DNA of 64,000 nt from Calliphora vicina (Eukaryota; Arthropoda; Insecta; Diptera; Calliphoridae): contig NC_088781.1 in assembly GCF_958450345.1 (NCBI RefSeq), positions 124,570,431 to 124,634,430 on the forward strand, read 5' to 3'. Below, piece by piece: positions 1-9,443 of the stretch. The notes beneath the pieces were generated by a model. The model was not told the DNA's origin. It saw nothing but the letters and a program-made list of their open reading frames with translations, and made no database searches. Position numbers and translations under genes: made by a program. Position 1 is the stretch's first letter. Each line of letters begins with the position of its first letter.

Positions 1-130
1 ACAAATAATATAATTATTGAGAAATAATATGTAAATGAGTTAACTATTTAAAAAGAAATCGAATAAATGCACTGATAATAAAATAAATTGAATTGAGCAA
101 AAGTTTAAAAATAGTATTTTTATAATATTT
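1..130. other. AT-rich DNA, no feature seen
   Basis: The first 130 bases are simple AT-rich sequence. I see no open frame, inverted repeat or recognised repeat in them. Confidence 0.5.
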
Positions 131-470
131 AAATAAAAATATGTAATACAAGTTGTATGGGAAGTGGGCGGATCAGGTATATATTTTCAGGAGCCCATTC
201 TGCAATTATAGTATTTATTTTTTGAGAAAATTAAGTTGATGCATTAAAAATCAAGGGAGTTATGAAACTTTTTCAATACAAGTTGTATGGGAAGTGGGCG
301 TAAAAGTGGGCGTATATTTTTCAAATTTCACACAAATGATTCTGAGTGCTTAAAAATGCTATGTGCCAAAAATCAATACCGTAGGTCAAAATTTAATTTT
401 CACTTTATATGGGAGGTGGGCGTAAAAGTGGGCGGATCACTTTGATTTTTCAATTTTTTCTGGACTCAAA
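131..470. repeat. GTGGGCG-rich repeat fragment, DINE-1/INE-1-like interior
   Basis: A phrase of the form TATGGGARGTGGGCG recurs three times, near 155-170, 280-300 and 405-435, with intervening stretches that resemble each other. The complement, CCACGCCC, is typical of the interior of Drosophila INE-1/DINE-1 elements, and isolated copies also occur near 15369 and 15489. I see neither end of an element here, so this is called as an internal fragment. The small plus-strand frame over it at 409-639 is a by-product of the repeat. Confidence 0.45.
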
Positions 471-930
471 CAAAAAATGCCTATGTGCCAAGTTTTATTG
501 TCCTTGGTCAACTTCTTCTATTTTTAGCCGCTCATTGTATGAACTTCAACCAATGTGCGGTATGCCATTCCACATACAAAACGTGTGTACATACCCAGGT
601 ATGTTGCTGTTGAAGTGCGTAAAGCAGTTCTGCTGTTGACATAAAGTTTAAATATTTTAGTGAATATCATTTACATTTTTACATAAGACTTAATTGTAAA
701 CAATTCTGATATACTAAAATCAACACATTACTTTGATAATTGGATAAGATCATTAAATCAATACTGAAAGAAAGAAAAAGCAACATAAATAATCCTAATC
801 AACATAAGAAAATTATACAAAATTTTAAACGATATATTTCCATAACAAAACAAAGAAAACACTTTAAAATTTTTAAACATTTAATTTATTCTTTTGAATT
901 TTTTTTAGATAATTTTTTTCGCTCCTAAAT
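471..930. other. Intergenic, nothing supported
   Basis: This stretch is AT-rich with only short lysine- and asparagine-rich frames typical of random AT-rich DNA. The 62-codon plus-strand frame at 740-928 has no recognisable motif. Confidence 0.4.
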
Positions 931-949
931 AAAACAGCAAATTTTGTAT

Positions 950-1385
950 TAGTTGTTTTTTCATTAAAAAAACTAATTTCTTTTCACAATTTTTTCTTTC
1001 ATTCTTGTATTTTACGTAAAGACATTTCTGATGGCATTGTTGCTAAACAGAATAGAAATAACAAAATACTAAATTTCTTTTTTCCCAAAATTGAAGCTAT
1101 TTTAATGAAGAAGTGTGAAGAAAATGAAAACAAATTGGGAAAGAACAATATTATCAAATGCAAATGTTTCTTGTTTAAAGAACAGCTACAAAAGTCAGAA
1201 GATTTAGTTGTTTGTTTAGTTTTTAGATGGAATTTAGTGGCACCAGAAGTTAAACGAATTTTCTGGCTTTCAGTTCAAATTAAGCTGGACAAGTTTTAGC
1301 ACAAGTTATTTTATTTAGAATAATGCTAAATGAGCTTAAATAGAAGAAATAAATAAATGCATTGCTATATACAGCGCAAGCTATA
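950..1385 (+). repeat. Dispersed repeat Rep-1, copy 1, with an open frame of unknown meaning
   Basis: Bases 1118-1385 recur at 9237-9443 with high identity, where the second copy has two internal deletions. In this copy an open plus-strand frame runs from about 970 to 1299 without a stop. From the ATG at 1105 it encodes 64 residues rich in Lys, Cys and Phe. Because the sequence is repeated and the second copy does not keep the frame, I treat it as a mobile or duplicated repeat rather than a gene. No terminal inverted repeat was found. Confidence 0.5.
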
Positions 1386-1485
1386 CATTCGCGATTACCT
1401 ATTATCGCGACGGCTTAATTTTTAATATTGCAGGTTCTATAATCGCGATAGTTTACAAAAAACGGGTTCTATTTTCGCGACTTTT
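1386..1485. promoter_or_regulatory. Cluster of TCGCGA hexamers
   Basis: Four TCGCGA palindromes (near 1389, 1404, 1443 and 1476) fall within about 90 bases of otherwise AT-rich DNA, which is far from chance for this base composition. TCGCGA resembles the core of CG-rich promoter or architectural-factor sites. A regulatory role is inference only; the cluster lies just upstream of the acidic open frame at 1505-1690. Confidence 0.3.
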
Positions 1486-1504
1486 ATCGTTCAGTTTCTG
1501 GCGA

Positions 1505-1690
1505 TAAGAAAATGCAGAATGCCGAAGTCAAAAAGATGCTGAAAAATATACTGAAGAAGATGCTGAAGGCGAAGGTAAAGAAACTCAACTGAACAAACAC
1601 TGTGAGGAGGAGAGTGAAGAATTGAAAGAAACCCAAGAAGGTAAAGAAGAGAAGGTTGCTTTGCCCGTCGATCCCGAGGATTGCATCTTA
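1505..1690 (+). pseudogene. Acidic open frame, possible exon or transposase remnant
   Basis: An open plus-strand frame with no ATG of its own begins after a TAA at about 1504 and runs to 1690. It encodes a strongly acidic stretch rich in Glu, Lys and Gln (for example EEESEELKETQEGKEE). A CAG acceptor-like site lies at its left edge and AAG|GTAGGG at its right edge, but the GTAGGG belongs to the MITE that follows. When the 246-bp MITE at 1691-1936 and one TTA copy are skipped, the frame continues into sequence that resembles the start of the degenerate mariner transposase (FHDGY against the family's FHLDGY). It may be a host coding fragment or a diverged part of the transposase. I do not recognise the acidic part. 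Confidence 0.3.
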
Positions 1691-1936
1691 AGGTAGGGTT
1701 ACACATGACAAATATTTGTTCAAAAAAGCGTAACCAATTTTTTTAGCTCAAATTTGTTTGACGTGTTTACTCTTACAATTGTTTTGTAAGATGAAACAGC
1801 ATCAAATAAAATAAAAATAATTGTTTTGTTTTGAATCAACCTAAGTTGACCACTAAGACGTAACCACTAAATAAAATGTATTTTATGTAGTGGTTACGTC
1901 TTTTTCGTCAAACATTTGTCATGTGTGACCCTACTT
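1691..1936. mobile_element. Harbinger-like MITE with TTA target duplication
   Basis: The ends are inverted: the left starts AGGTAGGGTTACACATGAC and the right, read in reverse, starts AAGTAGGGTCACACATGAC. TTA is present immediately outside both ends (1688-1690 and 1937-1939), the target duplication expected of PIF/Harbinger elements. Length is 246 bp. The interior has a second hairpin at about 1855-1902 (AGACGTAACCACTA and its complement). There is no coding capacity, so it is non-autonomous. It interrupts the open frame on its left from the mariner-like sequence on its right. Confidence 0.7.
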
Positions 1937-2365
1937 TTAGACTTTCACGATGGCTATGAAATCCTTAAACAAACAGAATTGTCATTTTTCGAGAGAGCAA
2001 AATCCTCATGAGTATTTATTACATCCCCAAAAAATCACTGTTTGGTGCTGTTTACATGCCGAAGGCGTCATCGGCCCATTTGTTTTTAAATCAAAAAACG
2101 ATGCCAATATTACAGTGAATGGCGAACGGTACAGGAAAATTATTTGTGATTCATTTATTCCTCCTGTCATTGCAAATCATTTGGAGGAGAAATGGTTCGA
2201 AAAAGATGGAGCATTATACAATATCTGTAGAAAAAAATTTTATGTAGGCAAACAACAAATTGCTGAACAATTTGTTGAAGCTGGGAAGCCATATTGATAA
2301 CCGAGGTTTCTCGGTACCAAGAAATGAAAATGTCGCTCCTTTTTGATTTTTGCTCCAAATAGAGA
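1937..2365 (+). pseudogene. Degenerate mariner-like transposase fragment
   Basis: The plus-strand frame at 1950-2297 encodes the middle of a mariner-type DDE transposase. A KQNC segment is followed by a NPH segment, then KITVWC, then VIGPFVF, then NITVNGERY, and finally WFEKDGA, which aligns with the region of the second catalytic Asp in WFQQDGA of mariners. After the stop at 2295 the next frame still resembles the downstream part (DNRGFS, then a KVES segment) until about 2365. The N-terminal helix-turn-helix, the first catalytic Asp region and the C-terminus are missing or out of frame. It is a dead DNA-transposon remnant, interrupted at its left by a MITE. Family placement is confident; subfamily is not. 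Confidence 0.75.
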
Positions 2366-2520
2366 AGAAGGTGGAGTCCCTGGCCTCATCGTAAAAAAAA
2401 TAAATTTTTGATTTTTTTAACAAATTAAATAAATTTTATTAAAAAAGAAGAAATTTAAACTTAAAGTTAAACTTAAAACTAAATCTTATAATATAAAAAA
2501 AGAAAAAGCAAATCAAACAA
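2366..2520. other. AT-rich spacer
   Basis: A/T runs separate the mariner-like and Tc1-like fragments. No feature is seen. Confidence 0.4.
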
Positions 2521-2675
2521 ACCTGGAAAGCCACTGCAACACGACTCCATCCAACGAGGGTGAAGCTGCTTTACAGCACCACCACGCTCTGGTATCAGTT
2601 TTTGGCTGTCCTATACGTCCGCCCAATTTATCCCACAGATGTTCTATGGGATTTATGTCAGGTGAAGCACCATAT
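2521..2675 (-). pseudogene. Tc1-like transposase fragment, minus strand
   Basis: Read on the minus strand from about 2675, the sequence encodes SPDINPIEHLWDKLGGRIGQ, which contains the NPIEHLWD motif next to the last catalytic acidic residue of Tc1-type DDE transposases. Only about 50 codons remain. It abuts a plus-strand Tc1-like C-terminus at 2673. The two pieces meet almost exactly at the SPD motif, so the junction is either an inversion or the fusion of two different elements. Not functional. Confidence 0.75.
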
Positions 2676-3080
2676 TATTAGTAAGACTCAACTTAAAGAA
2701 GTCCTGTTACAAGAATGGCAAAATATTGGAGCTAACGTCACCAAAAAATTGGTCGATTCAATGCCAAGACGACTAAAAGAAGTCATTAAAAAATAGGCTA
2801 CTCCACAAAATATTAAACTATTTAAAAAAAAACTATTTTCCTATTAAAAATTAGAATCTGTGTGAATATTTTTGTCCCTTTTAAATCGAACTTCGAAACA
2901 TTAGTTAATAATTTTTCTGAAATGTGCCAACTTATGTTTAGTTTTTCCATTCATTTCAATAAGTTATATGTAAGTAAATATTTTTGTTTAAACCCGTACG
3001 AATGTTGTGGCCTTCGTTTAAAAAATATGGACGATTAAAGATAAATATGTATGCTGTGTGAATATTTAAGTCTGGCACTG
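2673..3080 (+). mobile_element. Tc1-like element, 3' end with transposase C-terminus
   Basis: The plus strand at about 2673-2796 encodes a typical Tc1 C-terminus: ISKTQLKEVLLQEW, then VTKKLVDSMPRRLKEVIKK and a stop. The sequence then runs to a terminus ending in a GGCACTG stretch at 3080 followed by TA. In reverse this reads CAGTGCCAGACTTAAATATT, the style of a Tc1/Bari inverted repeat ending in CAGTG at a TA target. The 5' end is missing, replaced by the oppositely oriented fragment on the left. It is a truncated, inactive element. Confidence 0.75.
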
Positions 3081-3148
3081 TACATACATTTATTCCAATA
3101 TTTCCTACTGTTAACTTTTTCTATTAATATTTTTTGCAACATACTTTT

Positions 3149-3849
3149 TATACCCTACACCACCATAGTGGGGAGGGTATTATGCGTTTGTGCAGATGTT
3201 TGTAACGCCCAAAAATATTAGTCTAACACCCACCTTAAAGTATACCGATCGACTTAGAATCACTTTCTGAGTCGATTAAGCGATGTCCGTCCGTCCGTCC
3301 GTCCGTCTGGTCGGCTGGCTGGCTGGCTGTCCATGTAAACCTTGTGCGCAGAGTACAGGTCGCAATTTTGAAGATATTTCGATCAAATTTGGTACATATT
3401 ATTTTTTCGGCTCAAGGACCAAGCCTATTGAAACTGGCTGAAATCGGTCCATTATTTCACCTAGCACCCATACAAAAGTCCTCCCGAAATTGGACTTTAT
3501 CGGTCATAAATGTTTAATTTATACATGTATCTCCACAAATTCCACTCCAAATAAGTTTTATATACACAAAATTCATGTCACCAAATTTTGTTACGATCGG
3601 TCCATAATTAGTCATAGGTCCCATATAGACCCGCTTCCGAAAATCACTTTAACGTGCATAAATCGCTTAAAAATTTTGGTAAACACACAAAATTCAACAT
3701 AGTTAACTTTAATATAGACATAAATCACACGACCTAATTTCATAGTGATCGGTCCATAATTGGTCATAGCCCCCATATAACCCCACTTCCGAAAATCGCT
3801 CAAAAATATAAATTATTGAAATTTTAAAAGAAAAATTTGTTTTGCTCTT
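3149..3849 (+). mobile_element. DINE-1-like element type 1 (copy 1), 3' truncated
   Basis: It begins TATACCCTACACCACCATAG, with the inverted AGGGTAT at about 3174-3180, and carries a GTCC/GGCT microsatellite at 3287-3332, followed by repeated GGTCCATAATTRGTCATAG phrases. This layout (inverted TATACCC end, GTCC microsatellite, non-coding body) matches Drosophila DINE-1/INE-1 elements of the Helitron superfamily. The 3' hairpin present in copies at 33.7, 34.7 and 50.6 kb is absent, since homology stops near 3849. Short open frames inside it are spurious. Confidence 0.7.
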
Positions 3850-3884
3850 TTTGTTATATCATAAATAGCTGTTTTTATAAAAAA

Positions 3885-4362
3885 AATGATTTGCTTCTTT
3901 CGAATACCAGTTTTTATCTTGTCAGTTTACTTTGCTCTTATTTGCTTCTTTCTAAAACCAGTTTTTATCTTGTTAGTTTTTTTACTCAAAACCAGTTTTT
4001 ATATTTGTGGTATTCACATGGTCTGCTATTAGTCATATTGTCATAATGTGCTAATATATTATAATAGTTGTTGTTGTGTTTTAAACAAAAAAAAGTAATA
4101 TTTTATGACAAAACAATAAACATAGTTCAAATAGTGTTATTAGTTTAGAACTTTTTTGTTTGAAACACAACAAAAAGTTGTTAAAACTATCATAATATAT
4201 TAGGATATTATAACAATATGACGAAATAGTAGACCGTGTGAATACCCCAATTGTATGTTTGTGTATTGAACAACTAAGCAGAATTATTTGTTGTTTTTAT
4301 CTGAATTTTTTGTTTTTCTCTTATTTGCTTCTTACTCAAAACCAGTTTTTATCTTGTTAGTT
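3885..4362. repeat. Short direct repeats of a CCAGTTTTTATCTTGTTAG phrase
   Basis: Variants of TTTGCTTCTT...AAACCAGTTTTTATCTTGTTAG occur near 3890, 3940, 3985 and again at 4318-4362, so the MITE at 4009-4248 appears to be inserted inside a small direct-repeat tract. No gene is seen. Confidence 0.5.
4009..4248. mobile_element. Palindromic MITE starting GGTATTCACAYGGTCT
   Basis: The left end GGTATTCACATGGTCTGCTA is mirrored at the right end (in reverse, GGTATTCACACGGTCTACTA), and the similarity continues about 80 bases inward on each side. It is non-coding, about 240 bp. A related right half occurs at about 26687-26752. I could not define a clear target duplication, so the superfamily is left open. 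Confidence 0.65.
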
Positions 4363-4508
4363 TGTGAATTACATGATATTTACTATGATACATTGTTGGC
4401 CAAAATTATTTTTTATTAAAGCATTAGAATCAATAGCTTAGTTGTTACACGGAGTGAAGCGCATACAAATTTTTTAAATTTAAAAAATAAAAATTTGAAC
4501 AAAACAAG
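4363..4508. promoter_or_regulatory. Upstream region of the DUF4806-like gene
   Basis: This is AT-rich sequence between the repeat tract and the ATG at 4509. No canonical TATA box is seen at a useful distance. The stretch ACGGAGTGAAGCGCAT near 4450 is the only non-AT segment. Promoter assignment is by position only. Confidence 0.25.
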
Positions 4509-5400
4509 ATGTTACACATTAAGCGTCTGGGTTTACAAGCAATTGAAGAATGTAAGTGTATTAATTAAATTGTACATATTATATTTAGTAAATAATGTAT
4601 GTATTTTGTAAATAACAAGGAAAACAACTTTTGCCAAGGTTGTTCTAATATTAAAGAAATTTTTGACGAAAAGTTTAAAGAAATGAACAGTAATTTGAAA
4701 TTAAATTAATTAAAATTTTATTAAATATATTTATTTTCAGATAACATTCAAAAGCTCCAAGGTAACTAAACATTTTCTTTTCTTTTATTTATGATTATTT
4801 TGTAATAATCTTTATACAAGGTTATATTTTTTTATAATTTTTATTACGCTTTAATTGCAGACATTATAGTGAAACAAAACGAAGTTATAATAACATGTCT
4901 AGCTGAGCAGAAGGTGTTGGCAGAAAAGGTTCTTCATCAAGATAATGCACATAAAAACGTACGCTGCGTATTTCCAATAAAAAGTATTGATGAGTTAAAT
5001 GAAATTAAGCAAACGATTTCTGAGGACAATCAAGAACTTTACGTAAGTTTAAACAATATTAATAAGACGATTATATGTGTTTTTAAATAACTTAATTTTT
5101 TGTTTAGGTTAATATGATGAAGACATTATTAAAAGGGCGCTTACAAAAGACCTTCACGGATGTTATTTCGACAAATGTATGTATGGAAGTTAATGTAGAG
5201 GGTGTACATGGAAAAAAGCGACTAAAAAAATTTCCAATCTTTCTACCAAGCGTTAACAGGTAAGCAATATATTATAAAGAAATGTACATATATTTCCAAT
5301 TACATACGTATATTTTAAATATGTAGATGCTTGCCGATCGCTTGGGTCTAATGATGCCGAAAAAGATATAAGAAACGCCAAATTCATGCAGAATGTATAA
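4509..5400 (+). pseudogene. DUF4806-like gene, five exons, one frame lesion
   Basis: The spliced model has exons 4509-4551, 4741-4761, 4861-5042, 5108-5259 and 5327-5400. All introns are GT-AG (first donor GTAAGT) and phases agree through exon 4. The product is about 156 residues: a Leu/Ile-rich N-terminus, then a segment FPIKSIDELNEIKQTISE and a Lys/Arg-rich part (LLKGRLQKTFTDVI), like the DUF4806 domain of many insect genes. In exon 4 a run of seven A's (5224-5230) puts the frame out, so the last exon would end early at 5349-5351. With six A's the exon 4-5 junction is in phase and the frame reads on through CRSLGSNDAEKDI to the TAA at 5398-5400. That agreement argues that the extra A is recent or an assembly error. 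DUF4806 proteins are of unknown function, often with DNA-binding domains, but none is seen here. Confidence 0.65.
4639..4689 (+). other. Possible 51-nt cassette exon in intron 1 of the DUF4806-like gene
   Basis: Between CCAAG| at 4638 and |GTAATT at 4690 lies a 51-base open segment encoding CCSNIKEIFDEKFKEMN in the phase set by exon 1. Its length is a multiple of three, so including or skipping it keeps the downstream frame. The acceptor has a weak pyrimidine tract. This is inference from reading frame only. Confidence 0.3.
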
Positions 5401-5524
5401 AAAATAAAAGAAAAAATTTATTTCTATATATGTATGTATGTGTACATTTTAAATTTAATTATGTTATTAATGAATTACTTAATTGTTTTGTTTTTTTTTT
5501 GTAAGAATATATATAAAAAGAATT
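5401..5524. other. 3' flank of the DUF4806-like gene
   Basis: AATAAAAG follows the stop codon within about 10 bases and is a possible polyadenylation signal. The rest is AT-rich with a poly-T run near 5492. Confidence 0.35.
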
Positions 5525-6305
5525 CTTCCAGCTCTATAATTGCCTACCGTAAACCAGCTAGTAGCCGCAGAAAAAGAATTACTAGATACCGTTTAGCCTC
5601 AAACGAAATAGAAAATTGTCAAATTATTAACTTTTCGAACATAAACCTAAAACTTAAAGTATATAGTTAAATCTAAAGTAAATTCTACTATCTTGAAATG
5701 TAAACCTAAAAGTTAAATCGTAAAATCTAAAGCTAAAACCTAAATCCATAAATTTAAAACCAAAAATTAAATCTAAAGAAGAAACTGAAAGTTGATTATG
5801 AAAATTTTGTTAAATCTAAAGTTAATGTTTAAAGCTAAACCTAAAAACTAAAATTCTAATTAAATTTAAATTTTGTAAAGCTAAATTAAATTCTAGATTA
5901 AATTTTGTCAAAACTTCTTTTGGTTTATATAGCTTCATTTGTTTTTATTAATAAACTGAAATTTTATAATGTTTGAATGAAAATTTAAAAAAAAAATCTT
6001 CTCATTTAAAATGATGGGTAAAACAAAATAAGCGGCGGTAAGTAGGGAAAGGAAAGTTTGCAGGGTAAATTTTGGGACATCCCTAATATTGGATGTCATG
6101 GTGGGATCCTAGGATTTCTAGTGGGAGGGAAAACACTGGCATGACACCAGCCAGTGGAAAAGGTTCATAGGGTATAATTCTGTAGGGAGAACGGAAACCT
6201 ACTCGGTGCCCCCTTATATTTTTTTATATCTCAGCTGATATGATTTTATTGATAACAAGAACCACCCCATCCGGCGAGCTCCAAGCCAGGCATAGCGAGC
6301 ATATC
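5525..6305 (+). repeat. Dispersed repeat Rep-2, copy 1
   Basis: This stretch recurs in inverted orientation at about 63130-63790. Shared marks are a CGCAGAAAAAGAATT segment near 5567, a long tract of CTAAA/TTAAA phrases (5640-5900), CCTACTCGGTGCCCC near 6200 and CCCCATCCGGCGAGCTCCAA near 6265. The first part (5520-5667) has an open frame of about 48 codons with basic residues and no recognised motif. Copy lengths and spacing differ, so the copies have diverged by indels. Probably a retroelement or other mobile repeat; class not determined. Confidence 0.55.
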
Positions 6306-6308
6306 AGC

Positions 6309-7650
6309 GCCGCTCAGTGGCTCATTTTCGTTTTTCATCGGCCAAAACTTTTGAACCGATAGAGATATTTTAGAAATTTTTTTTTGGTGGACAGATAACT
6401 TCTTGAATTTCTCCAGTTTTAATTTCATTAAAATCGGTTCAGCAGTTCTTGCGCAATTTAAGGTTAAAGTTGAACTTTCAATTTTTATAGCATTTAGTAT
6501 GAAAATGCAAATTTTTTTTTTTTTGAATTTTTAAAAAAGTTATCAGCAGATAAAAACAAGTAAGGAAGTATGTTCGGCCAAGCTCGACTATATAATACCC
6601 TACACTATAATTTATTTTCGTGAATGATTTTCGGAAGCCGGTCTTATATGGGAGCTATGACTAATTATGGACCTATCGCCATGAAATTAGGTCGTGTGAT
6701 TTATGTCTATATGGAAGTTATTTCTATTGAATTTTGTGTTTATACCAACATTTTTAAGAGATTTATGCTCGTTAAAGTGATTTTCGGAAGTGGGTCTTAT
6801 ATGGTAGCTATGACTAATAATGGACCGATCATCATAAAATTAGGTTACATTAATTCAGTTTATATAAAACTTATTTGGAGCAAAATTTGTGTAGATACAT
6901 ATATAAATTAACCATTTACGACCGATAAAGTATAACTTCGGGAGAACATTTGTATGGGTGGTAGGTGAAATAGTGGACCGATTTCAGTAATTTTCAACAG
7001 ACTTCGTCCTCGGACGAATTTTATCGCAATATCTTCAAAATTGCGACTTGTACTTTGAGCCAGTCATATGAACAAATAAAATAAAAATAGAACAAAAATT
7101 TGGGAGTAATTTCATTCAAATGAAAAAAGTGTTCAACAAACACATCAAAACAGGTCATCAAGTATATAGGCTTAAAGATGACACTTTGGACTTTCTCCTG
7201 GTTGTAAAATTAGTTTAACCCCTTTTGACCCTAAGCACTTTTACTCCACTAAAATTCAAATTTGGCTAAAATATAGTACCCGAGAAAAAAATTAATAACA
7301 CACCAGTTATAAAGGGTACAATGACAAATCATATCAGCTCTTAAAGACTATTATCCTACCAACATAACAAAAGAAAAATCATCCAATTATCTATAACAGT
7401 TTGCGAGTAATGATAATTTACTTCTGATCAAATTTACAAAAATCACATTTTTATAAAATGACATAAAATATTTGACTTTAACAGCATGCCACGCACACTA
7501 TTGACAATATTTTTATCTAATTTGTTGGCTACCTTAGTTTTAATGTGTTTACTATTGAATGACATTAAAATTTTTTAAATCGTAGTTAACAAAAAGTTGG
7601 ACTTTTGGCCGATGAAATTGAGATATGAGCCACAATGCGCCGCTACCTCT
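6309..7650. mobile_element. Composite TIR element Rep-3, copy 1 (contains a DINE-like piece)
   Basis: The left end (CAGTGGCTCATTTTCGTTTT at 6315, then CATCGGCCAAAA) is mirrored at 7610-7650, where the reverse reads GCGCATTGTGGCTCAT followed by CATCGGCCAAAA. Between them lie a DINE-1-like piece at 6557-7068 and then a unique 0.5-kb body. Further copies at 37564-38834 and 43757-45012 carry the same DINE-like piece at the same place. It is non-coding and non-autonomous; the frames at 6246-6428 and 6624-6911 are by-products. Confidence 0.6.
6557..7068 (-). mobile_element. DINE-1-like element type 2, inside Rep-3 copy 1
   Basis: The terminus CAAGTAAGGAAGTATGTTCG, a small hairpin (TCGGCCAAGCTCGA) and the subterminal ATAATACCCTACAC match the 3' end of the type 1 elements with a different hairpin sequence. 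The body contains the same GGAGCTATGACTAATTATGG phrases. The TATACCC 5' end is missing. It is read here in reverse, so the element lies on the minus strand. Confidence 0.6.
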
Positions 7651-8392
7651 CTGGCACCTCTTGTTTTTTTTATTTTGTTTTGGGTATGTTTAACATTATC
7701 ACAAACCACCACCACGTCTCACCACAATAAACCCTCACATTATTGAGTCAAACGTTTGACGACCGAATTATCTCAATAAATGGACCTAGTTATGCCGTTA
7801 AACAAGCAACTATTAATCATTTAGATATTCGATGCACTATTGATCGGATATGCTCGAAAAAGTTGATTTACCAAAACATTAATTTTTCTTCCTTAAACCC
7901 CGCATAAATGTTTTACACTTTATTTTTCAAACTACTTGAAAACTTTACCCCCAACAATAATCTATAAAAGACCGATACTTCTGTTTTATTAATTAACCAA
8001 CATTTAATGGGAAACATTAATTGCTCCAACAACCTCAAGTTATGTTTCTGACACCGTTGCAACGTAAAAACGGAGGCAATGGAATAAATAAATTTAAACA
8101 AATTGTTTACACAGAACTAACAACCAACCACTAATAGTTGTTGCCGCATTATCATTAACATCAACATTATTTTCACCAACATCAAGTAGAACATTTTTTT
8201 ATACTGTGCAGTTCTGATGCTTGCAACATCATAATAAATGCTAATTAATTTTGAAGTAGAGTTTTTGTTTTTTTTTTTTTTTAAACGTGTGAAGGAAAAT
8301 GTCAAAATAAGTTTGCAAAATTGTTTGCACTTTAAAATCAAAAGTGGAGAGATTAAATGATGATAAATAACTCGGTGCAACACGAAAAAAAT
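7651..8392. other. Intergenic, nothing supported
   Basis: This stretch appears unique within the window. The short minus-strand frames at 7913-8101 and 8117-8458 have no family resemblance, and the second runs into the fold-back element. Confidence 0.4.
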
Positions 8393-8469
8393 ATAACCAT
8401 ATACGGATAAAAGATCAAAAAAAAAAGACCCGTGTCTCCCCGTTTTGCCCAAAGTCATTCTCTTTTTTT

Positions 8470-8830
8470 ATGGGCCCCCAAATATTTAGGGCTTCGGTGT
8501 CATTTTTGCAAAAGATTGATCATTTTTTCAGGCTCATATATTGCAAGTCATGGAAATATAACCATATATGGACACCAGTACGTGATTTTTTATGGGCCCC
8601 CAAAGATTTGGGGCTTCGGTGTCATTTTTGCAAAAGAGTGATCATTTTTTCAGGCTCATATATTGCAAGTCATGGAAATATAACCATATACGGACACCAC
8701 TACGTGACAAAAGACCAATAAAAAAAACAGTTTTGCCCTAAGTCATGCACTTTTTTTTAAGGGCCCCCAAATATTTGGGGCCTCGGTGACATTTTTGCAA
8801 AAAAGTGATCATTTTCTCAGGCACATAGGC
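8470..8830 (+). repeat. Tandem duplication of a GGGCCCCCAAA unit
   Basis: Three units begin near 8471, 8593 and 8760. The first two are 122 bp apart and nearly identical; the third is offset by about 167 bp because of an extra segment like the one at 8410-8460. This lies within the left arm of the fold-back element. Confidence 0.7.
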
Positions 8831-9236
8831 AAAGTTGTAGCCCTTGTAATAAAGAACATATGTAATAAAAAACTTCATCTTCAAGATTAAATTGGAAAAA
8901 AAAAATTTAAAAAATTAATTTTTTTTTACCTTTTTCCCCTGTTCAGGTCCATAGATAGCAAACCGTTCAAAATTCAAGGAAACAATCAACTACAAAAATA
9001 TACCTATGATCTCAATAAACAACTTTCTAGAACATATGAACTTCCTAGGAATTATTCTAAATACCGTTAGGGTGTGTCAATATAAACTATTAAATTATAA
9101 TAAACTAAAGCATACTTTTAGGCAGCTTTAAAAAAAAATATTTCTAAATTTATTTCGAATTTTTTAAAGTTTTTTGCGATTTTGATCCTGAAGATGAAGT
9201 TTTTTGATTTTATATGTTCACAATTGTTCCTCATGA

Positions 9237-9443
9237 CAAGAAAATGAAAACAACTTGGGAAAGAACAATATTATCAAATGCAAATGTTTCTTTTTTAAAG
9301 AAAAGCTACAAAAGTCAGAAGATTTAGTTGTTTGTTTAGTTTTTAGATGGAATTTAGTGGCACCAAATTAAGCTGGACAAGTTTTAGCAATGCTAAGGCT
9401 AAATGAGCTTAAGTGGAATGCATTGCTATATACAGTGCTATAA
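9237..9443 (+). repeat. Dispersed repeat Rep-1, copy 2
   Basis: Near-identical to 1118-1385 but with one deletion after GTGGCACCA and another near the end. It sits between GACAAG and ATAACTTAGCC inside the right arm of the fold-back element, so it probably inserted there. Confidence 0.7.

Noticed and set aside
3240..3340. GTCC/GGCT microsatellite as a separate feature of interest
   Set aside because: It is a normal part of the DINE-like elements and recurs in each full-length copy.
6624..6911. 95-codon plus-strand frame
   Set aside because: It lies inside type 2 DINE-like sequence; similar frames appear wherever these repeats occur and do not hold between copies.
8432..8721. Overlapping plus-strand frames of 69 and 83 codons with internal repetition
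   Set aside because: The repetition is the 122-bp DNA tandem unit of the fold-back element, present in two frames at once.
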